64,000 nt of DNA, taken from Chloroflexota bacterium. Its GTDB lineage: Bacteria > Chloroflexota > Anaerolineae > Aggregatilineales > Phototrophicaceae. The translations under genes and the position numbers were made by a program. Each line of letters begins with the position of its first letter. The first letter of the stretch is position 1. The stretch lies in NCBI GenBank assembly GCA_013388745.1, contig JACAER010000022.1:1-64000 (forward strand). Reading direction: 5' to 3'. Shown here in pieces: positions 34,825 through 43,975 of this stretch. Under the pieces are notes generated by a model. The model saw only the letters and a program-made list of their open reading frames with translations, had not been told where the DNA came from and ran no database searches.

Positions 34825-36960
34825 ATGAAAATGGTGAACTCAATCGCCAAAAGTAGAAACTGCGCGGCCATGAACACTGCTGATCTCTTCTCTCTACGTC
34901 TGCAAATCGGCCAGCAGGAGCCGTATACCATCGCGCTCACCAACCCCTCGCTGGTCGTCGGCTCTGCCGCCGAAGCCAACCTGGCGCTGGTCGAACGCTA
35001 CGTTTCGCGCCGTCATTTCCGCCTCGAAATCAGCGGCGGACGCATCTATGTCACCGATCTCGGCAGCGAAAACGGCACATTTCTCAACGGCTACCGCCTG
35101 CCGCCACATCAGCCGCAGGAATGGCGTCCCGGCTCTGTGCTGACCATCGCCGAACATATCCGCATCGAACTGTTGACGCCTGTCGCGCCCGCGCAGCAGG
35201 CCGCCGGCAGCCAGTTTACGCTCACTGTCGCGCCCATCATGCTGAGCGCCAGCCGTCCCGGCACGCTCTCGCTCACCTACGGCGGCGGGCGCAGCGACCA
35301 GCACGTGTACTTCAAAGCCCGCAGCCTCGAAGGCATCGACTTCGATATTCAGCCCGGCGAACAGTACATCACGCCCGGCACGACAATTTCCGCCACCGCG
35401 CGCCTGCGTACCAGCAAGACCTTCTGGCTGGGCGGCGTTTTCCCGGTGACGTTCATGTCCCTCACGCCCGATGGCGAATTCGCCAAAGCAGAGGCGCGCG
35501 TACGTCTGCGTCCGCGTTACGCCGCGCTGCTGCTGATCTTGCTGCTGCTGTTCATTCCTCCGGCCGTGTTGATCGTTTCCCGCCCGAATATCCCGATCAT
35601 CGTACAGCTTCCGACAGCTACCCCCACACCCACGGCGACCGATACGCCGCACCCCAGCCGCACGCCATCGGCGACCCCCACCCCGCGCGAAGAAACCACG
35701 GCGGAAGCCAGCGCCACGCCTACTGATGAACCGTCGATTACACCGACAACACCTGTGGCCTGTGTCAACCAGTGCGCGGCCTTCGGCTGGCCGAATTACG
35801 TTGTCCAGCCGGGCGATACGCTGTTCAGCCTCGCGTTGGCCGCCGATGTATCCATGTCGCAAGTGCAGGAAGTCAACTGCATCAGCGACGCCGGCCTGAT
35901 TCAGGCTTTCCAGACCATTTGCCTGCCCATAATCCCGCAGCCGCGCCCGCAAAATACTGCGCTGCGCGTCACGCAGTCCTGCGATCGCGCCAGCCACACC
36001 GTCACTTTTACCGTTTTCAACGACGGGCCGGCGGCCATGCCCGCGCCCGATACCGCGCGCATCTGGGATGGCTTTCGCAACGACCTGATAGCGCCAGCGC
36101 AGTTCCAATTGGGTGTCGGCCAGAACCGCGCCTTCAGCTTCAGCTACAGCAGCACGCCGAGCTACTTCGGCAATATCCTGTTTTTCACCGCCGGCGGCCT
36201 GAGTTCCGTCAGCACCGATTGTATGCCCGCCGAACCGCCGCGCGTGATCGTCACCACCGCCGCGCCGCCGGTCGTGCCGCAGCCCATTTTGAGCGTGGCC
36301 GGGCAGTGCAGCGTCGTCGATACCTGCGGCGATGGCTGTCTGGAATACCGCGCCAACTTTACTGTCAGCAACAGCGGCGGCGCGATGAGCAGCGCGCTGG
36401 CCTACAACATGACCGTTCCCGGCGCGACCGTTCAGTCCGGCACATTCCAGCTCGGCAGCGGGCAGAATCAGACCTTGACGCATGTGTACCCCGACGAAGA
36501 CAGCCCCAGCCCTGTCAATTTTAGCGCGCCTGGCCTGTCGAGCAGTCTCGGCTGCCTGCCGCCGCGCGCCAGCATCACCGCGCCGTTCACCTTCTGCGCC
36601 ACCGCCAGCGACCAATGCCAGGCCAGTGATGGTGATCCGGCGTCCTATCGCGTCATTACGTTTACGGGCGAAGGTACTGACCCGGAAAACGGCGTTCTGT
36701 CGGGCGCATCACTGCAATGGTCGATCAGTGGCCCAGATTTGACCGGAAGTTACACGCCTGCTGGCACGGGTACATCGGTCACGCTGCGCCTTGATCTGCT
36801 GGACAGCACATGTGAATTCTACGCCGGTCTTGGCGGGACGTTTTATCAGACCGGCTACGGCATTGAACTGCGCGCGACCGACAGCAGTGGCATGACCGGC
36901 ACGGACTCCGCATATATCGTCGTCTGGCAGTACTGCGGCACATCCGTGCCCATTCCGTGA
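34825..36960 (+). CDS. FHA-TM-LysM transmembrane protein with outer Ig-like region
   Basis: 711 aa from the ATG at 34825, preceded by GGGGGGA; the frame is open further upstream without a better start. Order: FHA domain (about 28-115) with VERYVSRRHFRLE and SENGTFLNG; an Ig-like beta domain (130-225); one membrane helix (232-252, AALLLILLLLFIPPAVLI); a Thr/Pro-rich linker; a LysM domain (325-370, NYVVQPGDTLFSLA); then two Cys-rich CARDB-like repeats. The FHA is thus in the cytosol and the LysM outside at the peptidoglycan. The FHA retains its phosphothreonine-binding residues (SRRH, N-G), although the first GR is replaced by GS. It overlaps the next kinase gene by 4 bases (GTGA). Confidence 0.88.
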   Translation: MKMVNSIAKSRNCAAMNTADLFSLRLQIGQQEPYTIALTNPSLVVGSAAEANLALVERYVSRRHFRLEISGGRIYVTDLGSENGTFLNGYRLPPHQPQEWRPGSVLTIAEHIRIELLTPVAPAQQAAGSQFTLTVAPIMLSASRPGTLSLTYGGGRSDQHVYFKARSLEGIDFDIQPGEQYITPGTTISATARLRTSKTFWLGGVFPVTFMSLTPDGEFAKAEARVRLRPRYAALLLILLLLFIPPAVLIVSRPNIPIIVQLPTATPTPTATDTPHPSRTPSATPTPREETTAEASATPTDEPSITPTTPVACVNQCAAFGWPNYVVQPGDTLFSLALAADVSMSQVQEVNCISDAGLIQAFQTICLPIIPQPRPQNTALRVTQSCDRASHTVTFTVFNDGPAAMPAPDTARIWDGFRNDLIAPAQFQLGVGQNRAFSFSYSSTPSYFGNILFFTAGGLSSVSTDCMPAEPPRVIVTTAAPPVVPQPILSVAGQCSVVDTCGDGCLEYRANFTVSNSGGAMSSALAYNMTVPGATVQSGTFQLGSGQNQTLTHVYPDEDSPSPVNFSAPGLSSSLGCLPPRASITAPFTFCATASDQCQASDGDPASYRVITFTGEGTDPENGVLSGASLQWSISGPDLTGSYTPAGTGTSVTLRLDLLDSTCEFYAGLGGTFYQTGYGIELRATDSSGMTGTDSAYIVVWQYCGTSVPIP

Positions 36961-39275
36961 TTGAGACGCAAAGCATTATGATCAACATCAACGACAACCC
37001 CAAAGTCAGCATGGCCGACCCGCTGCTTGGCCGCACACTCGAAGGCTATAAGTTTCTGAGTCTGCTCGGCAGCGGCGGTTTTGGCGCGGTTTATCTGGCG
37101 CAGCATCCACGCCTCGATTTACAGGTCGCTGTCAAGTACATTCGCATGGACGGCACGCCGGACGAACTGGTGGACGCCGAACACGAGATCAAGATTCTTT
37201 CCAGCCTCAAACATCGCGGCGTGGTGCAGATTTACGACGCCTTCCGCTATGAACACTATCAACTGATTATGATGGAGTTTGTCGGCGGCGGCACCATGGA
37301 CGACCTGATCGAAAAATTGGGGCGTGTCGATCTGCCTACGGCGCTCGAAGCCATGATTCAGGTGGCCGACGCGCTGCACTATATCCACAATCGCGGCGTG
37401 CTGCATCTCGACCTCAAGCCGGGCAATATTTTGCTCGACACGCAGGACGGCGAGCCGTTCCCGCGCTTCGTGCTGACTGATTTTGGCATCGCGCGTTTTG
37501 TGCAGCCCAGCGGCCATGTCACCATGTTCGGCGGCACGCCCGCCTACATGGCCCCTGAACAATTCGGCTTCGGCGAAGACAAACCCGATCGCCGTTCAGA
37601 TATTTACCAGTTCGGCATCATCCTCTACGAACTGGTGGCGGGCAAAATGCCTTTCGAAGGCCGTAATTTTGTGGATTACGCGCAAAAGCACGCCTATGAA
37701 ACGCCGCCGCCGCCGTCTGCACACGCGCCCAACGTGCCGCTGGCGCTGGATGATATTGTGCTGAAAGCGCTGGAAAAATCCCCCGCTGACCGTTTTCAGT
37801 CTGTTGGCGAAGTCGCCCACGCCCTGCACAGCCTGCGCCTGAGCATGACGCCGCCGCAAAATGACCTCGTGCCGCAGCAGGTCATGCAGTTCGCGCGGGA
37901 ACGCAAAGCGCAGGTGAGTATGCGCCTCTCGCAAATGCCAGCGTCGCCGCTGACCTTAGCGCAGGCCGCCGCGCCGACTGTGCCACAGGCCGCGCAGCAG
38001 CCGCTGCCGCAGAGCACGTCCGGCTTAAATCTGCTGCTGCTCAAACCCGACGGCACACAGGAAAATGTCACCTTCTACAAATCGCCCATTATCATCGGAC
38101 GTTCCAAAGAAGCCGATTTGTCGCTGGAACAAAAAACGGTCTCGCGCAGGCATACCCAGATCGACCTCGACAGCAGCGGCGCGCTCTATGTCACCGACCT
38201 CAACAGCGCGCACGGCACCTATCTGGACAGCGCGCGTGTGCTGCCTAACGAACGCACGCTCTGGCAGCGCAGCAAGCACCTGCTGATCGAAGGCTACGTG
38301 CTGCAAGTCGTTGGCCAGCCCGCGCTGTATGCCGCGCCTGCCGGGCAGCAGGCCGCGCCCGTCGCCGAGCCTGTGCGGCCCGCCCCTGCGCCGCCGCAAA
38401 CCGCACTGCGTCACAGCGAAGTCGCGCAGTTGCTAGAGGATCTGCAAGCGCAGCGCAAACAGCCGCATCTACAGGTCAACGTCACGCCCAAAGTCGTTTA
38501 TGTGGAGATGGGCAAGCCGCAGCCCATCTGGGTCACCGTCCAGCCCATGGACACGCCCAGCGCGCGCTATGAGCTGTTCGTGGCGCCGGGGCCGGGCATC
38601 GACGCCCGCTGGTTTACAGTCTCCGCTCCCAAAGTCGTCAGCGCCGGCCAAAGCGAAACCTTTGAAGTCGTGATCGCCGCGCCGGGCATTGATGTCGTCG
38701 GCGGCCAGAAGTACGAAATGATTATCGAAGTGCGCGCCGATAACCCGGAAATCCCTTCGGCGCTTCAGGTCGTCAAGCTCTCTGTCGTGCCCTTTATGCG
38801 CTTCAATATCGCGCTTAATCCCGGCGAAGTCAGCCATGCGCGGCGCGGGCGCGCGGGCGTGATCGTCACCAACAACGGCAACTACGCCGACATCTTTTCT
38901 ATTCAGACGCAAGCGCCGGATCGCCTGCGCGTGCGCCCCAAGCAGGCCGAAGTCGAATTGCAGCCCGGCAAATTTAAGCTCGTGCCGCTGCAATTTAAGC
39001 CCACGCGCGACGCCTATAAAGAAGACCGGCTGCTGTTTTCGGTGATCGTCACCTCCAAAGCCGGCATGACCGAACGCGCCAACGGCAGCTACCTCCTGCC
39101 GCGCCGCCGTCATCTGCCGCTGCTGCCGCTGCTGCTGCTGGCCATAGTGATCGCCGTGCTCATTAACTGGCTGGTCTTCAACACGCCGCCCGCCGCGCAG
39201 CTCGACTACTTCCTGAATCAGGTCAACACGCTGCGCCAGGTCATCGCCGACTTTTTGCAGGGGCTTGGCCGATGA
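36957..39275 (+). CDS. Ser/Thr protein kinase with FHA and Ig-like domains, C-terminal membrane anchor
   Basis: 772 aa from the GTG at 36957 in a GTGA overlap; an ATG at 36978 is the alternative. Kinase domain (about 20-290): GSGGFGAVY, VAVKYI, DFGIARF and APE all present. The catalytic loop is HLDLKPGN (Asp at residue 152): the Arg of HRD is Leu, so it is a non-RD kinase but not dead. FHA about 360-450 with IIIGRSKEA, SRRHTQ and NSAHGTYLD. Two Ig-like domains follow (about 500-700), then one helix near the end (LPLLLLAIVIAVLINWL) and a short outer tail. The first part is cytosolic. The stop overlaps the next ATG by 4 bases. Confidence 0.92.
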   Translation: MIETQSIMININDNPKVSMADPLLGRTLEGYKFLSLLGSGGFGAVYLAQHPRLDLQVAVKYIRMDGTPDELVDAEHEIKILSSLKHRGVVQIYDAFRYEHYQLIMMEFVGGGTMDDLIEKLGRVDLPTALEAMIQVADALHYIHNRGVLHLDLKPGNILLDTQDGEPFPRFVLTDFGIARFVQPSGHVTMFGGTPAYMAPEQFGFGEDKPDRRSDIYQFGIILYELVAGKMPFEGRNFVDYAQKHAYETPPPPSAHAPNVPLALDDIVLKALEKSPADRFQSVGEVAHALHSLRLSMTPPQNDLVPQQVMQFARERKAQVSMRLSQMPASPLTLAQAAAPTVPQAAQQPLPQSTSGLNLLLLKPDGTQENVTFYKSPIIIGRSKEADLSLEQKTVSRRHTQIDLDSSGALYVTDLNSAHGTYLDSARVLPNERTLWQRSKHLLIEGYVLQVVGQPALYAAPAGQQAAPVAEPVRPAPAPPQTALRHSEVAQLLEDLQAQRKQPHLQVNVTPKVVYVEMGKPQPIWVTVQPMDTPSARYELFVAPGPGIDARWFTVSAPKVVSAGQSETFEVVIAAPGIDVVGGQKYEMIIEVRADNPEIPSALQVVKLSVVPFMRFNIALNPGEVSHARRGRAGVIVTNNGNYADIFSIQTQAPDRLRVRPKQAEVELQPGKFKLVPLQFKPTRDAYKEDRLLFSVIVTSKAGMTERANGSYLLPRRRHLPLLPLLLLAIVIAVLINWLVFNTPPAAQLDYFLNQVNTLRQVIADFLQGLGR

Positions 39276-41032
39276 AATACACACTCAGCGCCATCTCGCC
39301 TGCCGGAAACCAGCAGATCGCGCTCACCGCAGCGCCGTTGATTATCGGCAAAGGCGCCAACGCCCAACTGCGCTTGAACGACAGCGACGTCCTCGACGCC
39401 CACGCCCGCCTGCTGCTGACGGCGGAAGGGAGTGTGCTGGTGACCAACCTCGCGCCGCACGCGCAAACGCTGCTCAACGGCGCGCCACTGCTCACGTATC
39501 GCCCTACCGAATGGCCGCCGCAGCAAACACTCAAAATCGGCACGTATGAGCTGCGACTCATCAGCGGCGACAGCCCTGCTCACGCGCCAGCCAGCACGCC
39601 GCGCGAACTCGACACTTCTGAGATTATGGCTTCTCCAACAGTCAGACCGACGACCGGCAAAGGCGCGCTGCCCGATTCCAGGACGATGCGCATAGATCCT
39701 ACCCAAGCGCATCAGGGAAAACCGCCCGCCGCGCCCAAACCCGCCAGCCTGCCCGCCACGACCCGCCCGCAACAGGCCGCGCCTAATCCCGCACAGGATG
39801 ATGTGCCCTTTAAACTGCCGCTGGCAAAACCAGCCGAACAGAAAACCGAGCGCTACTTCGGCCCGCTGCCCGCGCCGCTACCCGCGCCGCTGCCCGCGCA
39901 GAACGCAGTGCCCGTGTTCGAGCCGGCTTACCCCGCCAGCCAGCACACCATGCCCAAAGACTGGCAGTATTCCGGCAGTCTCAGCGGCCAATGGAGCCAG
40001 AATCAGGTGAATCTCGCGCCGGGCGAGCGCGTGCGCGTGCCGCTTTCCGTGCGCAACGAGTATCCCCACGCTGTCGAACTGCAACCGCTGCTGACCGGAC
40101 TGCCTGACGATTGGGCGCACCTGAGCGAAAAAGTGCTTCGCCTTCAGCCGCGCGAGATTCGCCTGGTTGATCTGCTGCTTCATCCGCAGCCGCCGCTGTT
40201 TCAGGATCGCGCCGATCTCAATGTGCTGCTGGTAGACATGCATGACAATGCTATCCGGCTCAATTTGCCGCTGCGCGTGGTCTTTAAGCAAGCGCCGGAT
40301 TTGATCGGCTGGCTCGAACCGGCTGCTGTGCGCGACGACCGCACGATGTTTTTACACCTGCAAAACCACACGCAGGCGACGGCCAGGGTGTTTGTCGCCG
40401 GGCACAGTCCCACCCGCGATGTGCTGATTCTGCCCGCGTACCCCGATCTTGATCTGCCGCCGGGACAGACCGCGCGTATTCCCATCAAGTTCACGGTCAA
40501 ACGCCGCCCGCTGCTGTTCGCCAAAAGTCTGCGCTTCAGCGTCTCGGCGCAGCAGGGGCAGCGCGCCCCGCTGGATTTCGAAGGCAAGCTGCGGGTACGC
40601 CCGCGTTTTTCGCCCCTGGGACTGCTGCTGCTGCTCTGTGCCATCATCAGCGCCGCCGCGTTTCTGGGCGCATGGAGCGCGCTGAATCAGGTGAATCTGT
40701 TCGCCGCGCCCACCGCCGCCGCCACCAGCACCGACACACCGCGCCCGACGCCGACGCCCAAAGCGACCGACACCCCGCTGCCGCCAGAGCCGCCCACCGC
40801 GATCCCGGATGCGCCCACGCTCGCCCCGCCGGCGTTCCCCGACCCGCGCGCGCCGGGCTGCGCCGCCCCGATTCCCGCGGGTTGGCAGCCGTATGTCGTG
40901 CAGCCGGGTGATACCCTGTTTCGTTTGGCGCGCAGCCGCGCCATCACCACCGACGACATTATCGCTGTCAACTGTCTCACGCTGCCCAGCCTCTTGATCG
41001 CGGGGGCGACGATCCTGCTGCCGCCGGGCTAA
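39272..41032 (+). CDS. Degenerate FHA-TM-LysM protein
   Basis: 586 aa, coupled to the kinase by an ATGA overlap. The N-terminal 95 residues have the FHA outline (PLIIGKGANAQLRL, TLLNG) but GR is GK, SxxH is LDAH and the N-G loop is altered, so phosphothreonine binding is unlikely. A Pro-rich linker (130-210), an Ig-like pair (about 240-445), one membrane helix (447-468, LLLLLCAIISAAAFLGAW), a Thr/Pro linker with repeated Pro-Thr, and a C-terminal LysM (539-585, YVVQPGDTLFRLARSRAI) follow. The same architecture as the gene at 34825 without the CARDB part. It may be a wall-tethered partner of the kinase. Confidence 0.86.
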   Translation: MKYTLSAISPAGNQQIALTAAPLIIGKGANAQLRLNDSDVLDAHARLLLTAEGSVLVTNLAPHAQTLLNGAPLLTYRPTEWPPQQTLKIGTYELRLISGDSPAHAPASTPRELDTSEIMASPTVRPTTGKGALPDSRTMRIDPTQAHQGKPPAAPKPASLPATTRPQQAAPNPAQDDVPFKLPLAKPAEQKTERYFGPLPAPLPAPLPAQNAVPVFEPAYPASQHTMPKDWQYSGSLSGQWSQNQVNLAPGERVRVPLSVRNEYPHAVELQPLLTGLPDDWAHLSEKVLRLQPREIRLVDLLLHPQPPLFQDRADLNVLLVDMHDNAIRLNLPLRVVFKQAPDLIGWLEPAAVRDDRTMFLHLQNHTQATARVFVAGHSPTRDVLILPAYPDLDLPPGQTARIPIKFTVKRRPLLFAKSLRFSVSAQQGQRAPLDFEGKLRVRPRFSPLGLLLLLCAIISAAAFLGAWSALNQVNLFAAPTAAATSTDTPRPTPTPKATDTPLPPEPPTAIPDAPTLAPPAFPDPRAPGCAAPIPAGWQPYVVQPGDTLFRLARSRAITTDDIIAVNCLTLPSLLIAGATILLPPG

Positions 41033-41087
41033 CTGCGCTGCGTCCTTTACATTTTTCATTTATAACGGGAATTTTACAGGATTTCGC

Positions 41088-41116
41088 TTGCCCATAAGTT
41101 CGACCTGACCTATAGT
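41088..41116 (+). promoter_or_regulatory. Promoter of the contractile injection operon
   Basis: TTGCCC (41088-41093), 17-base spacer, TATAGT (41111-41116). Predicted start of transcription is near 41124, giving a leader of about 50 bases with a stem-loop before the AAA+ gene. Confidence 0.6.
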
Positions 41117-41129
41117 GAAGGAAGCGCGC

Positions 41130-41151
41130 CTATCGCATTTTTTGGCGATAG
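41130..41151 (+). promoter_or_regulatory. Leader stem-loop before the AAA+ gene
   Basis: Perfect 7-bp stem CTATCGC / GCGATAG with an 8-base T-rich loop, placed between the promoter and the first start codons. It could limit ribosome access or protect the 5' end. Confidence 0.45.
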
Positions 41152-41154
41152 CAA

Positions 41155-41178
41155 ATGAGTAGCAATGAGTCTGTATGA
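41155..41178 (+). CDS. Possible leader peptide (MSSNESV)
   Basis: A 7-codon frame whose TGA overlaps the ATG of the AAA+ gene (A-TGA arrangement). The AAA+ ATG itself has no good ribosome site, so coupling through this mini-frame is conceivable. The leader start has no clear Shine-Dalgarno either; chance is quite possible. Confidence 0.25.
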   Translation: MSSNESV

Positions 41179-43223
41179 ACTTCGACAGCTTGCACCATCT
41201 CCAGAAGGCTTTTGCCTACGTTGAGGAATTCATCCGTGCTGCCGTGCTGCGCGCTCAATCCCAGGACGAAAACCCCACCGACGCGCTGCGCGGTCTGATT
41301 ATCAGCGATGCCGAAGTGCAGCAGCACTTGCGTAAAGGCGCTTTCGCCGCCTTCTGGCAGTCCGATCCAACCCCAACACGCTTTTTAGCAAGCTTACAAA
41401 TCGCACCGGAAACACGCCTAGCGCAGTTGGTCGAGTTTTTTGGGCTGACGACGCTGGACACCGCGATTTTCCTCTTGTGCCTGGCGCCGGAACTCGACCG
41501 GCGTTACGAACGACTCTACGCCTATCTGCAAGATGATGTTTCGCTGCGCCGCCCCAGCGTCAACCTGCTCATGAACCTGCTCGGCGTGGACAGCGCCACG
41601 CGCTTCGCCGTGTGGGAACGCCTGCAAGCCGAAATGCCGCTGCGCCGCCTCGCGTTGGTCAACGCCAGCGGCGAGACGAATCAGCCCAAAGGCGCTTTTC
41701 TGACGCAGCCCTTAAGTGTTGATACGCGCATCGCCGCGCATCTGCTCGGCATCGACCAGCCCGACGAACGACTGAAAGGCGCGGTACAGCCGATTGTCCC
41801 CGCCGAAACGCTGCAAGACGATCACCTGCTGTCTGCGCTGGCCGATGCGCTGACCACTTCGCCGCTGCTCTACCTGCAAGGGCTGCACGGCGTCGGGCGG
41901 CGCGAAGCCGCCGCGGCCCTGTGCGCCCGCTTTAATCTGCCGCTGATCGGCGTTGAACTGGCGCGGCTGGCGGCGCTTGATATAGCACAGACCTGGCGCC
42001 TGGCCGTGCGCGAGGCGCGTTTGCAGCGGGCGGCGCTGCTGCTCTACGATTGGGAAAGCGCGCTTAATGAAGAACGCCAGCCCCCCGCCGACCTGTGGGA
42101 CGCGCTGCTGGATTACCCGTATCCGGTGTTTTTGTGCGGCAAAAACCATTGGGAACCGCGCGAAAATCAGCGCGCCCGTCGTATGCTGCGCGTGGATTTC
42201 AAACTGCCGTCGTATCCCGAACGCCAGCAGCTATGGCAGCGCGCCCTGGCACAGCATAACGTCAGCGCGCTCAACCCCGATGAACTGGCGCGCAAATTCC
42301 GCTTTACCCCCGCGCAAATCGCGCGCGCCGTCAACAGCGCCGCCGATTTCGCCGCCTCGCGCGCCAGCACAATCACGCTGCGCGATCTCTACAGCGGCGC
42401 GCAGGCACATTCACAGCTTCGGCTCGGCCAATTGGCGCAGCAGATTCCCCTGCGCCACGACTGGAACGACCTGATTCTGCCGGAAGACCGCCTGGAACAA
42501 CTGCGCGAACTGTGCGAACGCGCCGAAAACACGCATCTGGTGCGCGAAGTCTGGGGCTTTGGGCGCAAAACCGCGCGCAGCGGCGGCATCAGCGCGCTCT
42601 TCGCCGGCGAAAGCGGCACGGGCAAAACCATGGCCGCCGAAGTGATCGCCCAGCATTTAGGGCTGGTGCTCTACAAAATTGACCTCTCTGCCGTCGTCAG
42701 CAAATATATCGGCGAAACCGAAAAAAACCTGAGCGTGATTTTTGAAGAAGCGCAGGCTGCCAACGCCATCCTGTTCTTCGACGAAGCCGACGCGCTGTTT
42801 GGCAAGCGTTCCGAAGTCAAAGACGCCCGCGACCGCTACGCCAATATCGAAACCGCCTATCTCTTGCAGCGCATCGAAGATTACGACGGCATCGCCATTC
42901 TCGCCACCAATCTGCGCCAGAACATGGACGAAGCCTTTACCCGCCGCCTCGATGTCGTCATCGACTTCCCCTTCCCCGACGCCGAGTATCGCCGCCGTAT
43001 CTGGGCTGTGCATTTCCCGCCCGAAGTGCCGCTGGGCAAAGATGTCGATCTCGACACGCTGGCCGAACGCTACGCCCTGGCCGGCGGCAACATTCGCAAC
43101 GCCGCGCTGACATCGGCCTATATCGCCGCCGCCGATGGCCGCATCATCACTATGCGCCACATCCAGCACGCCATCAAACGCGAACATCAGAAGATGGGGC
43201 GTTTGATCGGTGGCGATTTTTAA
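41175..43223 (+). CDS. AAA+ ATPase of the contractile injection system (Pvc15/Afp15-like)
   Basis: 682 aa. Residues 1-200 are a helical N-domain. About 215-390 is a degenerate AAA module (QGLHGVGRREAAAAL without a working P-loop). The C-terminal module (about 420-680) is intact: Walker A GESGTGKT near 477-484, Walker B ILFFDEADALF near 531-541, arginine finger region in RRLDVVIDFP, sensor in ATNLRQNM. The same two-module ATPase is present in nearly every phage-tail-like CIS locus, where it helps assembly or remodelling of tube and sheath. It is the first gene after the promoter and precedes the DUF4255 cap gene by 15 bases. Confidence 0.93.
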   Translation: MNFDSLHHLQKAFAYVEEFIRAAVLRAQSQDENPTDALRGLIISDAEVQQHLRKGAFAAFWQSDPTPTRFLASLQIAPETRLAQLVEFFGLTTLDTAIFLLCLAPELDRRYERLYAYLQDDVSLRRPSVNLLMNLLGVDSATRFAVWERLQAEMPLRRLALVNASGETNQPKGAFLTQPLSVDTRIAAHLLGIDQPDERLKGAVQPIVPAETLQDDHLLSALADALTTSPLLYLQGLHGVGRREAAAALCARFNLPLIGVELARLAALDIAQTWRLAVREARLQRAALLLYDWESALNEERQPPADLWDALLDYPYPVFLCGKNHWEPRENQRARRMLRVDFKLPSYPERQQLWQRALAQHNVSALNPDELARKFRFTPAQIARAVNSAADFAASRASTITLRDLYSGAQAHSQLRLGQLAQQIPLRHDWNDLILPEDRLEQLRELCERAENTHLVREVWGFGRKTARSGGISALFAGESGTGKTMAAEVIAQHLGLVLYKIDLSAVVSKYIGETEKNLSVIFEEAQAANAILFFDEADALFGKRSEVKDARDRYANIETAYLLQRIEDYDGIAILATNLRQNMDEAFTRRLDVVIDFPFPDAEYRRRIWAVHFPPEVPLGKDVDLDTLAERYALAGGNIRNAALTSAYIAAADGRIITMRHIQHAIKREHQKMGRLIGGDF

Positions 43224-43238
43224 ACAGCAGGAACAACC

Positions 43239-43880
43239 ATGATTCACGATCTAGACAAAACGCTGGAAAAAATCATCCTCGAACGCGGACGCCTCAGCAA
43301 AAACGAGGTCGATATCGCCTTCGATCTGCCCAGCAGTGATTGGGCGTCGCGTCTCAGCCGCCCGACTATCAACTGCTGGTGCTACGACTTGCGCGAAAAC
43401 ACAAAACTGCGCAATATGGAGTTCAATACCATTCGCGGTGAACGCAGCGCGCAGATGCGGCTCGCCCCCCTGCGTTTCAGCCTGACGTATCTGGTCACGG
43501 CCTGGGCGCGCAAGATCGAGGACGAGCACCAACTGCTGTGGCGCGCGCTCAGCGCGCTGGTGCGTTCGACGGTCATCGAAAGCGAGATGGCTCAGGGGGC
43601 GCTGCGCGACCAGCCCTACGACATCCCGATCAGCGTCGGTCAGATCGGCGAGACCACGGGCAACCTGACCGACTTATGGAGCGTGCTGGAAAGCGAAATG
43701 CGTTTGGGCTTCACCTGTGTAGTCACGCTGGCGCTGGATACCGAACGCGCGCTGGAAGCGCCGATGGTCTTCGAAAAGGAAATCGGTGTCGGCCAGGCGC
43801 AGCAGCCGCCCAAACGAGTGCTCACGGCCTTAGACCGCAAGATTATCCAGAAGGCCGACAAAGACAAAAAGCCGCGCTAA
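43239..43880 (+). CDS. DUF4255 (Pvc16-type) tail terminator/cap protein
   Basis: 213 aa. The N-terminal 185 residues match the Pvc16 N-domain (DUF4255): IHDLDKTLEKIIL, RPTINCWCYDLREN, RFSLTYLVTAWA, IESEMAQGALRDQ and PISVGQIGETTGNLTDLW. In eCIS particles this protein forms the cap that ends the tube and sheath. It ends with a basic Lys-rich tail (KADKDKKPR). It lies between the AAA+ and sheath genes, as in many CIS loci; a 95-base gap with a good AAGGAG follows before the sheath gene. Confidence 0.9.
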   Translation: MIHDLDKTLEKIILERGRLSKNEVDIAFDLPSSDWASRLSRPTINCWCYDLRENTKLRNMEFNTIRGERSAQMRLAPLRFSLTYLVTAWARKIEDEHQLLWRALSALVRSTVIESEMAQGALRDQPYDIPISVGQIGETTGNLTDLWSVLESEMRLGFTCVVTLALDTERALEAPMVFEKEIGVGQAQQPPKRVLTALDRKIIQKADKDKKPR

Positions 43881-43975
43881 AAGCGCAGCCCACAGCGCAA
43901 ACTTCACAGGGAGCAGTCTTGCCCCTGACGCTTATCCGGGTTCACAACAGCCACTAGACAGTTAAGGAGAGCAAC

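Noticed and set aside
36957-39275. Calling the HLD kinase a pseudokinase
   Set aside because: Only the Arg of HRD is changed; the catalytic Asp, ATP Lys and DFG are all present, as in active non-RD kinases.
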